Position numbers and translations under genes: made by a program
Assembly: GCA_042140185.1 (NCBI GenBank)
Contig: CP159477.1
Location: 2,418,001 to 2,482,000 of the forward strand
Direction: 5' to 3'
DNA length: 64,000 nucleotides
From: JANSXG01 sp024743075
GTDB taxonomy: Bacteria; Planctomycetota; Phycisphaerae; Phycisphaerales; UBA1924
Part shown: one piece after another, positions 1-9,575 of the stretch
Layout of the letters: the number at the start of each line of letters is the position of its first letter
How positions within the stretch are numbered: the stretch's first letter is position 1
Notes under the pieces: generated by a model
The model's database searches: none
What the model was told of the DNA's origin: nothing
Seen by the model: the letters and a program-made list of their open reading frames with translations, nothing else

Positions 1-2
1 GC

Positions 3-77
3 GGCATGTTCAAGAAGGCGATACGCAAGGACTTCGAAGCGCTGGACGAGTACATCCGGTCGAAGCAGCCGGCTTAG
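3..77 (+). CDS. C-terminal end of a gene entering from the left edge
   Basis: An open frame enters from the left edge and stops with TAG at 75-77. The visible residues end in DFEALDEYIRSKQPA, a charged helical tail. The stop overlaps the stop of the convergent Nif3-like gene by a few bases, which fits two genes meeting tail to tail. An internal ATG lies at 6, but the upstream part is not visible, so neither length nor family can be given. Confidence 0.4.
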   Translation, partial: GMFKKAIRKDFEALDEYIRSKQPA

Positions 78-1216
78 CTCATCCACTCCCACGGGCACCG
101 GTCCCGCTCGCTGACCACCACCTCGAGCCCGGTCTCGCGCTTGATGCGCTCCGCGTACAGGCACATGTAGGGGCGCTCCGTGTTGGTATGCCCCGCGAGG
201 ACAACCGTGAGCCCGCGCTCGGTCGCGCTGAGCAGTTCGTGGTGGCGCATCTCGCCGGTGATGAACAGTTCCGCGCCCTGTGCAATCGCCGCGTCCACCA
301 GCCCCGCGCCAGCGCCGGGGCAGCAGGCGATCCGCGTGATCGGTCGGTCCGCACCGGTTCCAAGCGCGCTCGCCAGACGCACACCGTCGAGGTCCAAGTG
401 CCTCGCGAGGTTCTTCGCGATCGCCCCGGCGCTCAGCAGCGAAGGCAGGTCGCCCACACGCCCCGCGCCGAGCGACTCGTCGGGGTGAGACTCCACCCGG
501 TACAGGTCGAACGCCGGTTCCTCGTACGGGTGCGCCTTGCGCAGAGCTCGCACGACCTCGCCGACTCGTGACGGTGGCACGACCGTTTCGAGACGCAGCT
601 CGCGCACGCGCTCAAGCCGTCCCTTCTCGCCGACGGCGGGGTTGGTCGACTCGCCGCCCCGGAACGTGCCCTCGCCGTGCGAAGAGTAGGTGCAGTGGTC
701 GTAATCGCCGATGACGCCCGCGCCCGCCTCGTGCAGCGCACTCCGGACGGAATCGACACTGTCCTCGGGCACGAAGACGACGAGCTTCATGCCGCCGCCG
801 GTGGAAGTCGGCTCCAGCGCGCGCCGATTGGTGACTTCGCCGGGCGTCCCGCCCTCGGTCGCACGCTCGATGAGCCAGTCGTTCAGCCCGCCTTGGGCGG
901 CGTCGAGGGCCGAGTGGGGCGAGTACACACCGACCACCCCGGCGCGCAGTAGCTTGAACACCGTGCGCCCGATGCGCTCGCTCGTGTCGAGTCGCTTGGT
1001 CGCGTGGAACACGGGCGGGTGGTAGGCGATGACGAACCCGGCTTTCTTCTCGAGCGCCTCGTCGATGACCGGGTCGGTCAGGTCGAGCGTGACGAACACC
1101 GGCCCCTCGATCCGGGCCTCCGGGTCGCCGATGAGCAGGCCGGCATTGTCCCAGCCACCGGCGAGCCGGGTTGGGGCGATGGAGTCGAGGGCTTGAATGA
1201 GTTGTCTTGCCTGCAT
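74..1216 (-). CDS. Nif3-like dinuclear metal center protein (YqfO type)
   Basis: The 380-residue protein matches the Nif3/YbgI/DUF34 family, which forms toroidal hexamers with a two-metal site; its biochemical role is poorly defined (often labelled GTP cyclohydrolase 1 type 2). The N-terminal half has GGWDNAGLLIGD near residue 20, AYHPPVF near 64 (metal-binding His) and SPHSALD near 99. The C-terminal half has AGHTNTER near 342, supplying the remaining ligands. Residues of roughly 140-240 form the PII/CutA-like insert of the long YqfO type (HPYEEPAFDLYRVE). The length is normal for the long form. It is divergent from the PhoH-like gene. The family call is firm, the function is not. Confidence 0.92.
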   Translation of the reverse strand: MQARQLIQALDSIAPTRLAGGWDNAGLLIGDPEARIEGPVFVTLDLTDPVIDEALEKKAGFVIAYHPPVFHATKRLDTSERIGRTVFKLLRAGVVGVYSPHSALDAAQGGLNDWLIERATEGGTPGEVTNRRALEPTSTGGGMKLVVFVPEDSVDSVRSALHEAGAGVIGDYDHCTYSSHGEGTFRGGESTNPAVGEKGRLERVRELRLETVVPPSRVGEVVRALRKAHPYEEPAFDLYRVESHPDESLGAGRVGDLPSLLSAGAIAKNLARHLDLDGVRLASALGTGADRPITRIACCPGAGAGLVDAAIAQGAELFITGEMRHHELLSATERGLTVVLAGHTNTERPYMCLYAERIKRETGLEVVVSERDRCPWEWMS

Positions 1217-1421
1217 GAGGTTCCTCGCGTGTTCGCGTCAATTCGGTGCAAAGAGCGTATGAAATCTCGCGCCCATTCGACCCCGCAGCCCCGGTTCGGA
1301 CCGCACGAATCCGAATTTCGACGGATTTCGTGCTTCCTTCCCGATACTGCGCACTGTAGATTCCCATGAAACGCGTCGCGGAGCGACGCCGCCGCCCACA
1401 CCCACGGAAGGGAGCCGAGAG

Positions 1422-2924
1422 ATGATCCGGAAGCATCACGCACCGGAAAGCAAGGGCCGCCCCGCGAGCGATTCGCGCACAACCATCCCAGGGAGCACAG
1501 ACATCGCCGTCAAGACCTTCGTCATCGACACCTCCGTCCTTCTGCACAACCCCTCGGCGATCTTCGTCTTCGAAGAGAACAACGTGGTCATCCCGTTCGC
1601 CGTGCTTGAGGAAATCGACAAGTTCAAATCGGTCTCGAACGATGTCGGGCGAAATGCGCGCCAGTGCATCCGCTACCTCGACATGCTCCGCAACCGCGGA
1701 CGCCTGATCGAGGGAGTCCAGCTCTCGGACGGCATCGAGCCCGCCTCGAACAACCCGGACAGGCGCCCCAATGACCCGCCGTCCGGCTCGCTTCGGATCG
1801 ACGCGGTCGATCACGAGCGTCCCGCCGCCATCCGCGCGGACACCAACGACAACCGCATCATCGCCTCGGCGCTCGCCTTGAAGGAGAAAGGCGAGCATGT
1901 CGTTTTCGTCTCCAAAGACATCAACGCGCGCATCAAGGCGGACGCGCTGGAGATCACCGCCGAGGACTTCGAGAACCAGAAGGTCGACGTCGACCACCTG
2001 TACCAGGGCTACGCCACCCTGCGTGTGGATGGGGAGAAGATCGACCAGTTGTATTCGGAGAAGATGCTCCCGCTCGACGAGCTCCACGAGGTGCTCACGC
2101 ACACCGACGCCGCGGGCACGAGTTACACGCAGGAGATCGAACCGAACCAGTTCGTGCTGCTGATCGATGAGGTCGACGAGGGGCACACCGGGCTGGGGCG
2201 ACGGCTCGCCGACACCGAGCACCTGATCCCGATCAGCAGCCCGCGCAAGCCGGTCTTCGGCATCATGGCCCGCAACGTGCAACAGACGATGGCGATCGAC
2301 CTGCTGCTCGACGACGAGGTCAAGCTCGTCACGCTGCTCGGCACCGCCGGCACGGGCAAGACGCTGCTCGCGGTCGCCGCGGGCATGGCCAAGGTGTTCA
2401 ACGAGGAGGCGTACGAGAAGCTCCTCGTCGCGCGCCCGATCATGCCCATGGGTCGCGACATCGGCTACCTGCCCGGCGACAAGGACGAGAAGCTCACCGC
2501 CTGGATGCAGCCGATCTTCGACAACCTCGCGTACCTGCTCTCGACGCGCGGCCACCCGCTCCAGTCCGCCGAGAGCCACACCACCGAGCAGCGCGTCGCG
2601 AAACTCATCGCCGACGGGCGCCTCGTGCTCGAGCCGCTCACCTACATCCGCGGCCGGTCGATCCCCCACCAGTTCATGATCGTGGACGAAGCGCAGAACC
2701 TCTCGCCGCACGAAGTAAAGACGATCGTCTCACGCGTGGGCGAAGGAACGAAGATCGTCTTCACCGGCGACATCGAGCAGATCGACAACCCGTACCTCGA
2801 CTCCTCGTCGAACGGGCTGTCGTATCTCGTCGAGCGGATGAAGGGCGCGAGCGCGGTCGGGCACGTCATGCTCGCCCGTTCCGAGCGGTCGGAACTCGCG
2901 TCGCTAGCAACATCCCGCCTGTAG
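1422..2924 (+). CDS. PhoH family protein with PIN domain (YlaK/PhoH2 type)
   Basis: The 500-residue protein joins an N-terminal PIN ribonuclease domain to a C-terminal PhoH ATPase. The PIN domain (about residues 28-180) has FVIDTSVLLHNP, the conserved acidic start, and TNDNRI near residue 143. The PhoH domain (about 280-490) has Walker A GTAGTGKTLL, PGDKDEKL, and Walker B FMIVDEAQN. Related PhoH2 proteins act as RNA helicase/nuclease, often linked to toxin-antitoxin or RNA turnover. A purine-rich GGGAGCCGAGAG precedes the ATG. About 25 N-terminal residues before the PIN domain are low in conservation, so a later start is possible. No antitoxin gene is adjacent. Confidence 0.93.
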   Translation: MIRKHHAPESKGRPASDSRTTIPGSTDIAVKTFVIDTSVLLHNPSAIFVFEENNVVIPFAVLEEIDKFKSVSNDVGRNARQCIRYLDMLRNRGRLIEGVQLSDGIEPASNNPDRRPNDPPSGSLRIDAVDHERPAAIRADTNDNRIIASALALKEKGEHVVFVSKDINARIKADALEITAEDFENQKVDVDHLYQGYATLRVDGEKIDQLYSEKMLPLDELHEVLTHTDAAGTSYTQEIEPNQFVLLIDEVDEGHTGLGRRLADTEHLIPISSPRKPVFGIMARNVQQTMAIDLLLDDEVKLVTLLGTAGTGKTLLAVAAGMAKVFNEEAYEKLLVARPIMPMGRDIGYLPGDKDEKLTAWMQPIFDNLAYLLSTRGHPLQSAESHTTEQRVAKLIADGRLVLEPLTYIRGRSIPHQFMIVDEAQNLSPHEVKTIVSRVGEGTKIVFTGDIEQIDNPYLDSSSNGLSYLVERMKGASAVGHVMLARSERSELASLATSRL

Positions 2925-3049
2925 CCGCGAACCGTCCAACTGGAATGAACCCGAAGCGGGCGCTAGTGTTTAATGCGGCGCCTGTTTTCTACTTGCGGCG
3001 CACACTCGTTCTTTCTAGGTGAAAATTCATTCAGATGAGGAGTGGCCCT

Positions 3050-3277
3050 ATGGCAACTACAGCAAACAAGGAGGAGTTGAAGAACCGCGTCGAGGCCAAG
3101 CGGAAGCATCTCGAGGCGAAGCTTGCTGAGTTCAAGGCCGATGCAGCCCAGAAGCAATCGGAATCCTCGAAAAAGACACAAGAGAAGCTCGACGAACTCA
3201 ACGAGGCCGTTCAAGACGGGTGGGACGACCTTTCCGACGCCGCGGCTGAGCGGATCAACAAAGTGCTTCGAGACTGA
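3050..3277 (+). CDS. Small charged coiled-coil protein
   Basis: This predicts 75 residues starting MATTANKEELK. It is almost entirely alanine, lysine, glutamate helix with a heptad-like pattern and ends GWDDLSDAAAERINKVL. I chose the ATG at 3050 because GAGGAG sits seven bases upstream; an in-frame ATG at 3035 has no such site. There is no signal peptide. The Trp-acid-acid-Leu block near the C-terminus resembles the same region of the next gene's product, which suggests a related apolipoprotein-like helix. It probably shares a transcript with that gene, 76 bases downstream. Function is unknown. Confidence 0.75.
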   Translation: MATTANKEELKNRVEAKRKHLEAKLAEFKADAAQKQSESSKKTQEKLDELNEAVQDGWDDLSDAAAERINKVLRD

Positions 3278-3353
3278 TGATGCACGAACAGACGGTCGGT
3301 TCAACGAATCGAATCCGTCGAGAACCGCGACAAGACTCAGGAAGGAGTCTTTC

Positions 3354-3806
3354 ATGTTTCTTGGTAACCCGAAAAGCCGTGTTCTTTTCTCCTCGCTCCT
3401 TCTCGCTCCTGTGCTCACGCTCGGTGCATGCGAGAGCGAAACCGAGGAAAATCGTGGCGAATCATCGACCATCCCGGACAACACGTCGGTTATCGACGAG
3501 TACCAGATGGCGATGAGGTCACAGATCGCTCAGTTGAACCGCCAGATCGCCCTGCTCGACGAGCGAGCGGAGGACCTCGGCGAGGACGCACGCGAGCGGT
3601 ACAACCAAAGCATCGAAGCCATCAAGCAGCAGCGCAACGAGTTCGAAGTCGCGCTGACAAACCTTCAGGCCGAAACCGGCGCCGCGTGGGCGGAGGTCAA
3701 GGTCGGCCTTGAACGGAGTTGGAATGACATCACCGCCGCCGTGGACGAAACCCGACAGGAGTTCTTCGACGAAGACGGCGATGGCGACGACGCGCCTGCC
3801 GGCTAG
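3354..3806 (+). CDS. Coiled-coil lipoprotein
   Basis: This predicts 150 residues with a lipoprotein signal: hydrophobic stretch, then LTLGAC, giving Cys at about residue 23. After a short linker the rest is an amphipathic helix (QLNRQIALLDERAEDLGED) and a helix with EVKVGLERSWNDITAAVDE, echoing the preceding small protein. The C-terminus is acidic (DEDGDGDD). GGAAGGAG lies about six bases before the ATG at 3354. It is presumably anchored to a membrane by its lipid. The strong terminator just downstream closes this two-gene unit. Confidence 0.78.
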   Translation: MFLGNPKSRVLFSSLLLAPVLTLGACESETEENRGESSTIPDNTSVIDEYQMAMRSQIAQLNRQIALLDERAEDLGEDARERYNQSIEAIKQQRNEFEVALTNLQAETGAAWAEVKVGLERSWNDITAAVDETRQEFFDEDGDGDDAPAG

Positions 3807-3834
3807 CACGATCCACTGCACCGACATCCGTCCG

Positions 3835-3867
3835 GCCGTGGGCACGCCTTGTGTCCGCGGCTTTTTT
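3835..3867 (+). terminator. Rho-independent terminator
   Basis: An 11-bp stem (3835-3845 with 3851-3861, two G-U pairs) around a five-base loop is followed directly by six T residues. It lies 28 bases after the stop of the coiled-coil lipoprotein gene. Confidence 0.75.
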
Positions 3868-3994
3868 GCTGCGCCGACCTGCCAGACTGACAGCCGCGAT
3901 GGCCGCACGGCCAGGGTTGGCAGCACTCACAACCGTCCCGCATGCTCTGGCCAACCCTCGACTATGGCACACCGATCGCATTTGATTCGCGGCT

Positions 3995-4855
3995 ATGCAT
4001 AACCTCGTCAACAACCTCAAGACCGCCGGCCTGCTCGCCGCTCTGCTCGCCCTCTTCCTGATCGTGGGATATCAGTTTGGCACTGGGGGGCTGATCATCG
4101 GCCTCATCTTCGGGCTCGTCACGAATTTCGGAGCCTGGTACTTCTCCGACACCATCGCGATTCGCGCCATGCAGGGCCGTGAGATCGGGCCTGATTCCGG
4201 AATGATCGCCGGCGTGGACACGCGGCGCATCTACGAGTCGGTGGTCCGTCTCAGTCGGCGGGCCGAGCTGCCGATGCCTCGCGTGTACCTGTGCCCTCAC
4301 GATGCCCCCAACGCGTTCGCCACCGGGCGCTCGCCGCGTAAGGCCGCCGTTGCGGTCACGCGCGGGCTCGCCTCGACCATGAACGATGCCGAACTCGACG
4401 GCGTGATCGCCCATGAACTCGCCCACATCAGGTATCGCGATACCCTGACCTCGACCGTCGCGGCAACAGTCGCCGGAGTGCTCGCGTTCGTCGCCCAGTG
4501 GTTCTTCTTCCTCGGAATGGGGCGTCGCGAGGGCGGCAACCCGGTCGTGACGATTCTTGTGATCATCGGCGCCGCGCTCGGGGCAGCCATGATCAAGGCC
4601 ATGATCTCGCGCAGCCGGGAGTTCGCCGCTGATGCCGAAGGTGCACGGATCGCTGGGACGCCTCACGGCCTCGCCTCGGCCCTCGCACGCCTCGACTCGA
4701 TGTCACGACGAGTCCCGCTCCGCCAGCCCAACCCCGCGCAGAACAACCTGTTTATCGTCGAACCTCTGGCCGGCGGAGCCCGCTCGCTGACGAACCTGTT
4801 TGCCACGCACCCGCCCACCGCGCAGCGGATCGAGGCCCTGCGCCGTCTCGGCTAG
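3995..4855 (+). CDS. htpX: M48 family zinc metalloprotease HtpX
   Basis: The 286-residue membrane protease matches HtpX in length and layout. Two N-terminal transmembrane helices (about residues 10-55) come first. The zinc motif HELAH lies near residue 143, followed by a hydrophobic pair of helices, then SREFAADAEGA near 208, whose Glu is the third zinc ligand. The C-terminus has the usual THPPTAQRIEALRRL. HtpX degrades damaged membrane proteins from the cytoplasmic side of the inner membrane. It stands alone, 57 bases before the next gene on the same strand. Confidence 0.95.
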   Translation: MHNLVNNLKTAGLLAALLALFLIVGYQFGTGGLIIGLIFGLVTNFGAWYFSDTIAIRAMQGREIGPDSGMIAGVDTRRIYESVVRLSRRAELPMPRVYLCPHDAPNAFATGRSPRKAAVAVTRGLASTMNDAELDGVIAHELAHIRYRDTLTSTVAATVAGVLAFVAQWFFFLGMGRREGGNPVVTILVIIGAALGAAMIKAMISRSREFAADAEGARIAGTPHGLASALARLDSMSRRVPLRQPNPAQNNLFIVEPLAGGARSLTNLFATHPPTAQRIEALRRLG

Positions 4856-4911
4856 ACTGCCCAATCAAGTCGCAGCCGATGCCCCGAATCGGTCGATGGT
4901 GACTGCAGCCG

Positions 4912-5928
4912 ATGACTGAGCAGCCGACCGATCCACAGCACCACCACGCGCTCGACCCGAAGCGCGAGTTGTCGGCGTTGCAGGTGTTCGTGCAGATCTT
5001 CGGCGGCCTCATCGGCGTAGGGCTGCTGATCTGGGCGCTCTCGGTCGTCTTCTCCGACGAGAACCGTGAGCAGCTCGACCGGGCCCTGAACGCCCCGCTC
5101 CACCTGACGCTCTCGTTGGTCGGCCTCTCGGCCCTGAGCATCGTTCTCAATGGCCTGATGTTCTGGGTCGTCGCGCGCCCGATCCGCCGGCTCGATCCGC
5201 TCAGCGTGATCGGCGTGAACGCCATCGCCACCTTCCTGTCAGTCCTTCCGGCCAAGCTCGGGCTCGCGATCCGGGGGCTCGTCCACAACCGGCGCGACTG
5301 CATGACGCTGCGCGATGTCATCGCGTGGCTGGCCGCCATGAGCGCGCTCGGAATCGCCGCGTTGCTCCCGATCGGCGTGGTCAGCAAGTGGCGTCTCGAA
5401 GTAGATCTTGTCTGGTTCGTTCTTGCTCTGGGCGGTGTCGCGCTCACGCACGCCATCGGCGTCGGCCTCGGCAAACTCGCCGCGAGGGGAGCGCTCTCGG
5501 GCGCACTCGCCGTCATGAGCCTCGGCAGCTACCGCATCGTCCAGCACCCGGGACCGGTCGCGTCCCACGCCGTGCTCCGCGTTGCCGACCTCGGCCTGCT
5601 CGCGGTTCGTTTCCTCATCGCCGCATCGGTGCTCCAGATGGTTCTCCCGTTCGAGCAGGCGGTCCTGCTGGGCGCGATGTACTTCTTCTTCGGCGTGCTC
5701 GCTCCGGCCGGCACGCTCGGAGCTCGCGAGGCGGCGGTCGCGGAGATCGGCGTCGCCCTCGGCCTGGATCGCGCCCCGGTCTACACCGCCGTGCTGTTCG
5801 TCGCCGCGATCGAACTCGCGACGAGCTTCGTCCTCGCCCTGGTCGCCTCGATCTGGATAAGACCGGATCAGCTCCTGCGGGCGCAACGAAAAGCGGCGAC
5901 CGAGGGGGCCGCCGCGTCGCCGGTCTAA
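4912..5928 (+). CDS. Flippase-like / lysylphosphatidylglycerol synthase TM-domain membrane protein
   Basis: The 338-residue protein has about eight hydrophobic helices and resembles the UPF0104/YbhN-like group related to the membrane part of lysylphosphatidylglycerol synthase. Supporting features are the ALSIVLNGLMFWVVARP segment, LPAKLGLAIRGLVHNR near residue 105, and a late GTLGAREAAVAEIG motif similar to the glycine/arginine/glutamate loop of that superfamily. No aminoacyl-transferase domain is present, so lysyl transfer is unlikely. It probably handles lipids or polyprenyl-linked substrates in the inner membrane. The family call is moderate. Confidence 0.65.
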   Translation: MTEQPTDPQHHHALDPKRELSALQVFVQIFGGLIGVGLLIWALSVVFSDENREQLDRALNAPLHLTLSLVGLSALSIVLNGLMFWVVARPIRRLDPLSVIGVNAIATFLSVLPAKLGLAIRGLVHNRRDCMTLRDVIAWLAAMSALGIAALLPIGVVSKWRLEVDLVWFVLALGGVALTHAIGVGLGKLAARGALSGALAVMSLGSYRIVQHPGPVASHAVLRVADLGLLAVRFLIAASVLQMVLPFEQAVLLGAMYFFFGVLAPAGTLGAREAAVAEIGVALGLDRAPVYTAVLFVAAIELATSFVLALVASIWIRPDQLLRAQRKAATEGAAASPV

Positions 5929-5943
5929 GTTCTCGGTCAGGCG

Positions 5944-6921
5944 TTATTCGCCGACCGGCACCAATTCGATCCGCACCGCCGACTGCTGCTTCTGACCGAT
6001 CTCCAGCTCGCCGAGAGCCCAGCGGGTGTCGAGCGAAAGCGTACTGATGCGTCGTGTCACACGCTTAGACGCGGCGTTCCATTGCGTCACCACATTCCCG
6101 CTGCTGTCCTCAAGGGCCACGGTCGGCCGAGCCGGGTCCGGCGTGTTCGGGCGCCGGACCGTCGTCTCGACGCTCGAGGTGAGCGTTGAGACATCCCCGA
6201 GCACACCTTGGAACTTCCAGTTGTAGCTGAGGTTGATGATCGCCACCGGCGGCAACTCGATCTCGCGGGAGGTCGCCCAACCCGTACCGACGCGACGCGG
6301 CTTGCCGTTGAGCTGCTCGATCGTGAACAGCGGCTCGAAGGTTTCCTTGATCTGATCGGGGCTAAAGAACCCGAGCTGGCGCGGGTCCGCGCCGTCGGTT
6401 GCTTCAAGCGCCTGTTGGTACGCCTCGGCGCCGAGCACGCTCGTGATCAGGCCTTCAGGCGAGACCACGAGCGTCACCACGTTGTTTGCCAGGGCGGCAG
6501 CGTACGGAGTCGCGTACTCCTCGCCCTCGGCGAGATCGCCGACACGGACGAACAACTCGTCGTCGCCGTCGGTAATGGTGACTGTGCCTTCGGTGACCTT
6601 CATCGAAAGCGTTGCGGTGCCGTCGTCCTCGACACCCTGCACCGTGAAGCGCGTGGTGATGTCGTACTCGAGCACCTGCTCGGCGAGTTCTCCCTCGCCA
6701 AACTCCTGCTCAACACGCAGATCCATACGGGTGCGATAGGCGAAGACGTCGCCTTCCTCAAACGCGATTTCGAAGTCGACCCGCTCGCCGGCGGGCTCGG
6801 CCAGCGGCTGCTCGGTCGGGACCGGCTGGGCCATCGCCGATCCGGCCATTCCGATCGCGAACGCACCGGCGAACGCTGATTGCCGCACGAACCCGCTCCA
6901 CCCAAATAGTCTCGAAATCAT
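5944..6921 (-). CDS. Secreted protein of unknown function
   Basis: A 325-residue product starts MISRLFGWSGF and has a clear Sec signal ending AMAQ near residue 32. The mature part is beta-rich, with repeated motifs of the type FEEGDVFAYRTRMDL and DDGTATLSMKVTEGTV, and resembles DUF6263-like secreted proteins of planctomycetes. I can name no activity. An upstream in-frame extension is open but lacks a signal peptide at its start, so the 6921 start is preferred. It converges with the membrane protein gene, with only 15 bases between stops. Confidence 0.75.
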   Translation of the reverse strand: MISRLFGWSGFVRQSAFAGAFAIGMAGSAMAQPVPTEQPLAEPAGERVDFEIAFEEGDVFAYRTRMDLRVEQEFGEGELAEQVLEYDITTRFTVQGVEDDGTATLSMKVTEGTVTITDGDDELFVRVGDLAEGEEYATPYAAALANNVVTLVVSPEGLITSVLGAEAYQQALEATDGADPRQLGFFSPDQIKETFEPLFTIEQLNGKPRRVGTGWATSREIELPPVAIINLSYNWKFQGVLGDVSTLTSSVETTVRRPNTPDPARPTVALEDSSGNVVTQWNAASKRVTRRISTLSLDTRWALGELEIGQKQQSAVRIELVPVGE

Positions 6922-7042
6922 TGCTCTTAGCCTCTCCTCGATCAGGAACACGCGCCCGCCCGGTCTCCCCGGAGCGGCGACAGGGATTTCAGGCAAGTGT
7001 AGCGAAACCAACCTCGACCTTATTCCCAGCCCGACGGGGCAC

Positions 7043-7079
7043 AAACGAAAACAGCCGGCGGCTGGGAAGCCGCCGGCTG
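7043..7079 (-). terminator. Rho-independent terminator of the beta-propeller gene
   Basis: A perfect 11-bp GC-rich stem (7052-7062 with 7069-7079) has a six-base loop and is followed on the minus strand by TTTTCGTTT. It lies 27 bases after the stop of the minus-strand PEP-CTERM-like gene. Confidence 0.85.
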
Positions 7080-7105
7080 CGATCTCATGCAGAGATGGAA
7101 TCTGT

Positions 7106-8011
7106 TCAGCGACGACGACGGGTCGACGCGAAGCCGGCCAGAGCCAACAGGCCCGCGGCACCGGGAGCCGGGATCACGACGAGGTCGATGTACTGGCTGG
7201 AGCCGCCGTCGTACACCTGCGTCACCTGGCCCGTGTTCGGGTCGGTGACCCAGACGCCGGCACCGTTGGTCCACATGATGTTGCCGTTGCCGAGTTCGTA
7301 GACGCCACGGGCACCGCTATCGAGACCGGCGATGATGCCGAGATCGTTGCCGGCTGCGTCGTACGCATACACGCCGGAAGTCGGCGAAAAACCGGCGACA
7401 AGCAGACCACCGTTGTCACGCGCGAACGCCTGCTGCGGGAAGTCGATTCCCGAAACGCCGTCCGACGCGTGGAAAACGCTCGCGAAGTTGCCGCCGGCAT
7501 CGTAGAACTCAAGATCTTCAGATGTGATGTTGGTGCCGAGCACCTGCCCCTGGTAGTTGATGACGTCGAAGAGCGAACCGCTCGTCGGCGAAGAACCACT
7601 GATGGTCGCGGAGCCGATATCGATCTTCACAATCGAGTTCCCCGGAGCACCGTTGTTGGACCCGGCGTTGGTCACCCAGACCTCGTTGCCGACGACTTCC
7701 ATACCTTTAATGTTGTCCAGGCCACCCACGATGGACGAAACGAACGCTCCGTTCAGGGTGAACCGATCCACCTGATCGGTGAGCTGGTTGCTGACCCAGA
7801 TCTCGTTGCCGACCTGCAGCGCGTGCTTGGGCGTGCCGCCGCCGATCGTGGCAAAGTTTGAATTGATCAGCGACCCGTCAAACGGGCTGAAGGTCACAAG
7901 AATGTCATTGCTCGAGTCCGGAACGACCAGGAACTCAGACGGCGGGCCCGCGACGGCGGTCGAGGCGGCACCGGCGATGACGGCGATAGCCAGAGCGGTC
8001 AACTTCTTCAT
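7106..8011 (-). CDS. PEP-CTERM-like sorted protein with beta-propeller-type repeats
   Basis: The 301-residue protein has an N-terminal signal (MKKLTALAIAVIAGA...AVAG), a body of repeated short strands (NEIWVSNQ, NEVWVTNAG, NIMWTNGAGVWV) suggesting an NHL- or SMP-30-like propeller, and a C-terminal VIPAPGAAG, hydrophobic segment, STRRRR. That tail is the Phycisphaerae form of the PEP-CTERM sorting signal, which is cut by an exosortase-like enzyme. GAGGAG lies eight bases before the chosen ATG at 8011. The product is probably exported and surface-attached or released. Its ligand is unknown. Confidence 0.85.
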   Translation of the reverse strand: MKKLTALAIAVIAGAASTAVAGPPSEFLVVPDSSNDILVTFSPFDGSLINSNFATIGGGTPKHALQVGNEIWVSNQLTDQVDRFTLNGAFVSSIVGGLDNIKGMEVVGNEVWVTNAGSNNGAPGNSIVKIDIGSATISGSSPTSGSLFDVINYQGQVLGTNITSEDLEFYDAGGNFASVFHASDGVSGIDFPQQAFARDNGGLLVAGFSPTSGVYAYDAAGNDLGIIAGLDSGARGVYELGNGNIMWTNGAGVWVTDPNTGQVTQVYDGGSSQYIDLVVIPAPGAAGLLALAGFASTRRRR

Positions 8012-8163
8012 TTCTCTCAACTCCTCTGTGCGCACAGATTTGGCTGGACGGCCGCGGAGACTCACCACGGCCGACGCGGGCTGACGCACGGAACTCAGCC
8101 CGACCTATTCAAAGGTAGACAGAGGGAGCCGTTGTTCAAAGGAAAAAATCTCAGCGGCGGCAA

Positions 8164-9575
8164 CTACCCACCTATTGTGGGGGCAACATCGAAGGCCCCC
8201 TCCATTCCCGTCTGAAATGGTCCGAACTGACGCTCGACCGGAAAGACCGCATCCTCCATGCGCGTCGGGTCGTCCAGCGTGAAGTACCCGTAGCGCATCT
8301 TGATGAACAACATTCCCGACTCGCCCAGGCGATCAGTCTGCTCCGGCGATAGGGACAGAGCGGCCGACCAATCGTGCTTCTGATCGGTGACGAGCACATT
8401 TGAGCGGGTCAGCACCTCCCACGAGGCGTCTCCCGACGAGGTGTAGACGGTGTACTCGACGACCTGGACCTCGGGCTGGCGCGGGGCCAGCACCAGGACG
8501 ACAGCGTCAGACCGGCGTCAGCTCGCGCCGGCGTCAGTTTCACCCGCCAACGCGCGTTCTCAATCTCCGGACGCCGCTTGAGCGAACTCGATGGCCACTG
8601 GTGGATGGTGACGCCGTCGATCAGCAGCGCCTCCATCGCGTAAAGCCGGTGGTAGTCGAACGCGATCCGGCAGTACCCGTCGGTCCCCCACTCGGTGCCC
8701 CAGGAGTTCTTGACGATGAACCCGACGTCGTCGTACCCAACGATGGTGACGGCGTGGCCGCCGTACGCGTCTTGAGGCGAGTGCGCCCGGCGCGCCCACT
8801 TGCCGCTTCGGAGACCCTCGATGAGGTCCTCGCCGCTCTTCATGCAGGACATCTTCGCCTCGTTGTATGTCATCCAAGGCTCTCCGGGACGCCCGAACTG
8901 CTCGAGCATGCCCGGATGCACGATGTCGCGCACCCCGGTCGCGTCGGTATTTCCGAGTTCGTCCAGCCCCGGCCACGCACTGACATGGATGACATAACTC
9001 ACCGGGATCGCCATTCTCCCCGCGTCGAGTTCCGCCTTGATCCGAACGACATCTTTCGCGGCGTCGAGTTGGAGCAGCCCATCGTCCGCCATATCAAGGC
9101 GGAACACGCCGACAGCGCGACGCAGCTGCTCCAAATCCTCCGGTGTGACCTGTGCGAGCTCGAGGTAACGCCGAACCTCATCCGGCACGGCGTCCGGCAC
9201 GGCTTTTGGGTTCGGGTTGTAGGGGAAGACGTCTTCGGCACAGGTACCAAGGGTGCGCGCGAGCTGCGCGTAAGTCCCGAGTGCATCGCCCTCCGAGATG
9301 GTGGGGTCGATCCCGAGCGCGCGGCGCCATAGATCGGTGTTGTTCTGGTGGAGTTTGATCGTCGCGTACAGGATCTGCTCGCTCAGGTCCGTCGGCACGC
9401 CGGGGAAGGTCTCCATCGCGGCACAGACGGAGAACGCCGCGCACGTCCCGCGTCGGCCCTGGTCCTTCACCGCGCTCTGCTGCGCTCGGTAGTCGACCTG
9501 GCCCGTCGCCCACGGCGCGAAAACGCCCACAAGAGACATTCCTACGATCAGTTTCGCAAGCACACATCGCCTCAT
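8164..9575 (-). CDS. Secreted C1 papain-like cysteine protease (frame broken near 8500-8520)
   Basis: After a signal peptide (MRRCVLAKLIVGMSLVGV...TGQ) the protein has all papain landmarks: KDQGRRGTCAAFS (oxyanion Gln and catalytic Cys) near residue 38, YGGHAVTIVGYDD (catalytic His) near 270, and IVKNSWGTEWG (Asn) near 285. At about 8500-8520 the frame shifts; the other frame carries on with VVLVLAPRQPEVQVVEYTVY and about 100 residues of a beta-rich C-terminal domain, ending at 8164. One missing base restores a protein of about 470 residues. Its ATG overlaps the stop of the upstream zincin gene, so the two are translationally coupled. Confidence 0.85.

Noticed and set aside
8164..9575. Programmed frameshifting or real pseudogene decay in the papain, zincin, thiC and other broken genes
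   Set aside because: No shared slippery heptamer is seen, the breaks are single-base and spread over well-kept genes on both strands, and expected-essential genes are affected; error is simpler, though not proven.
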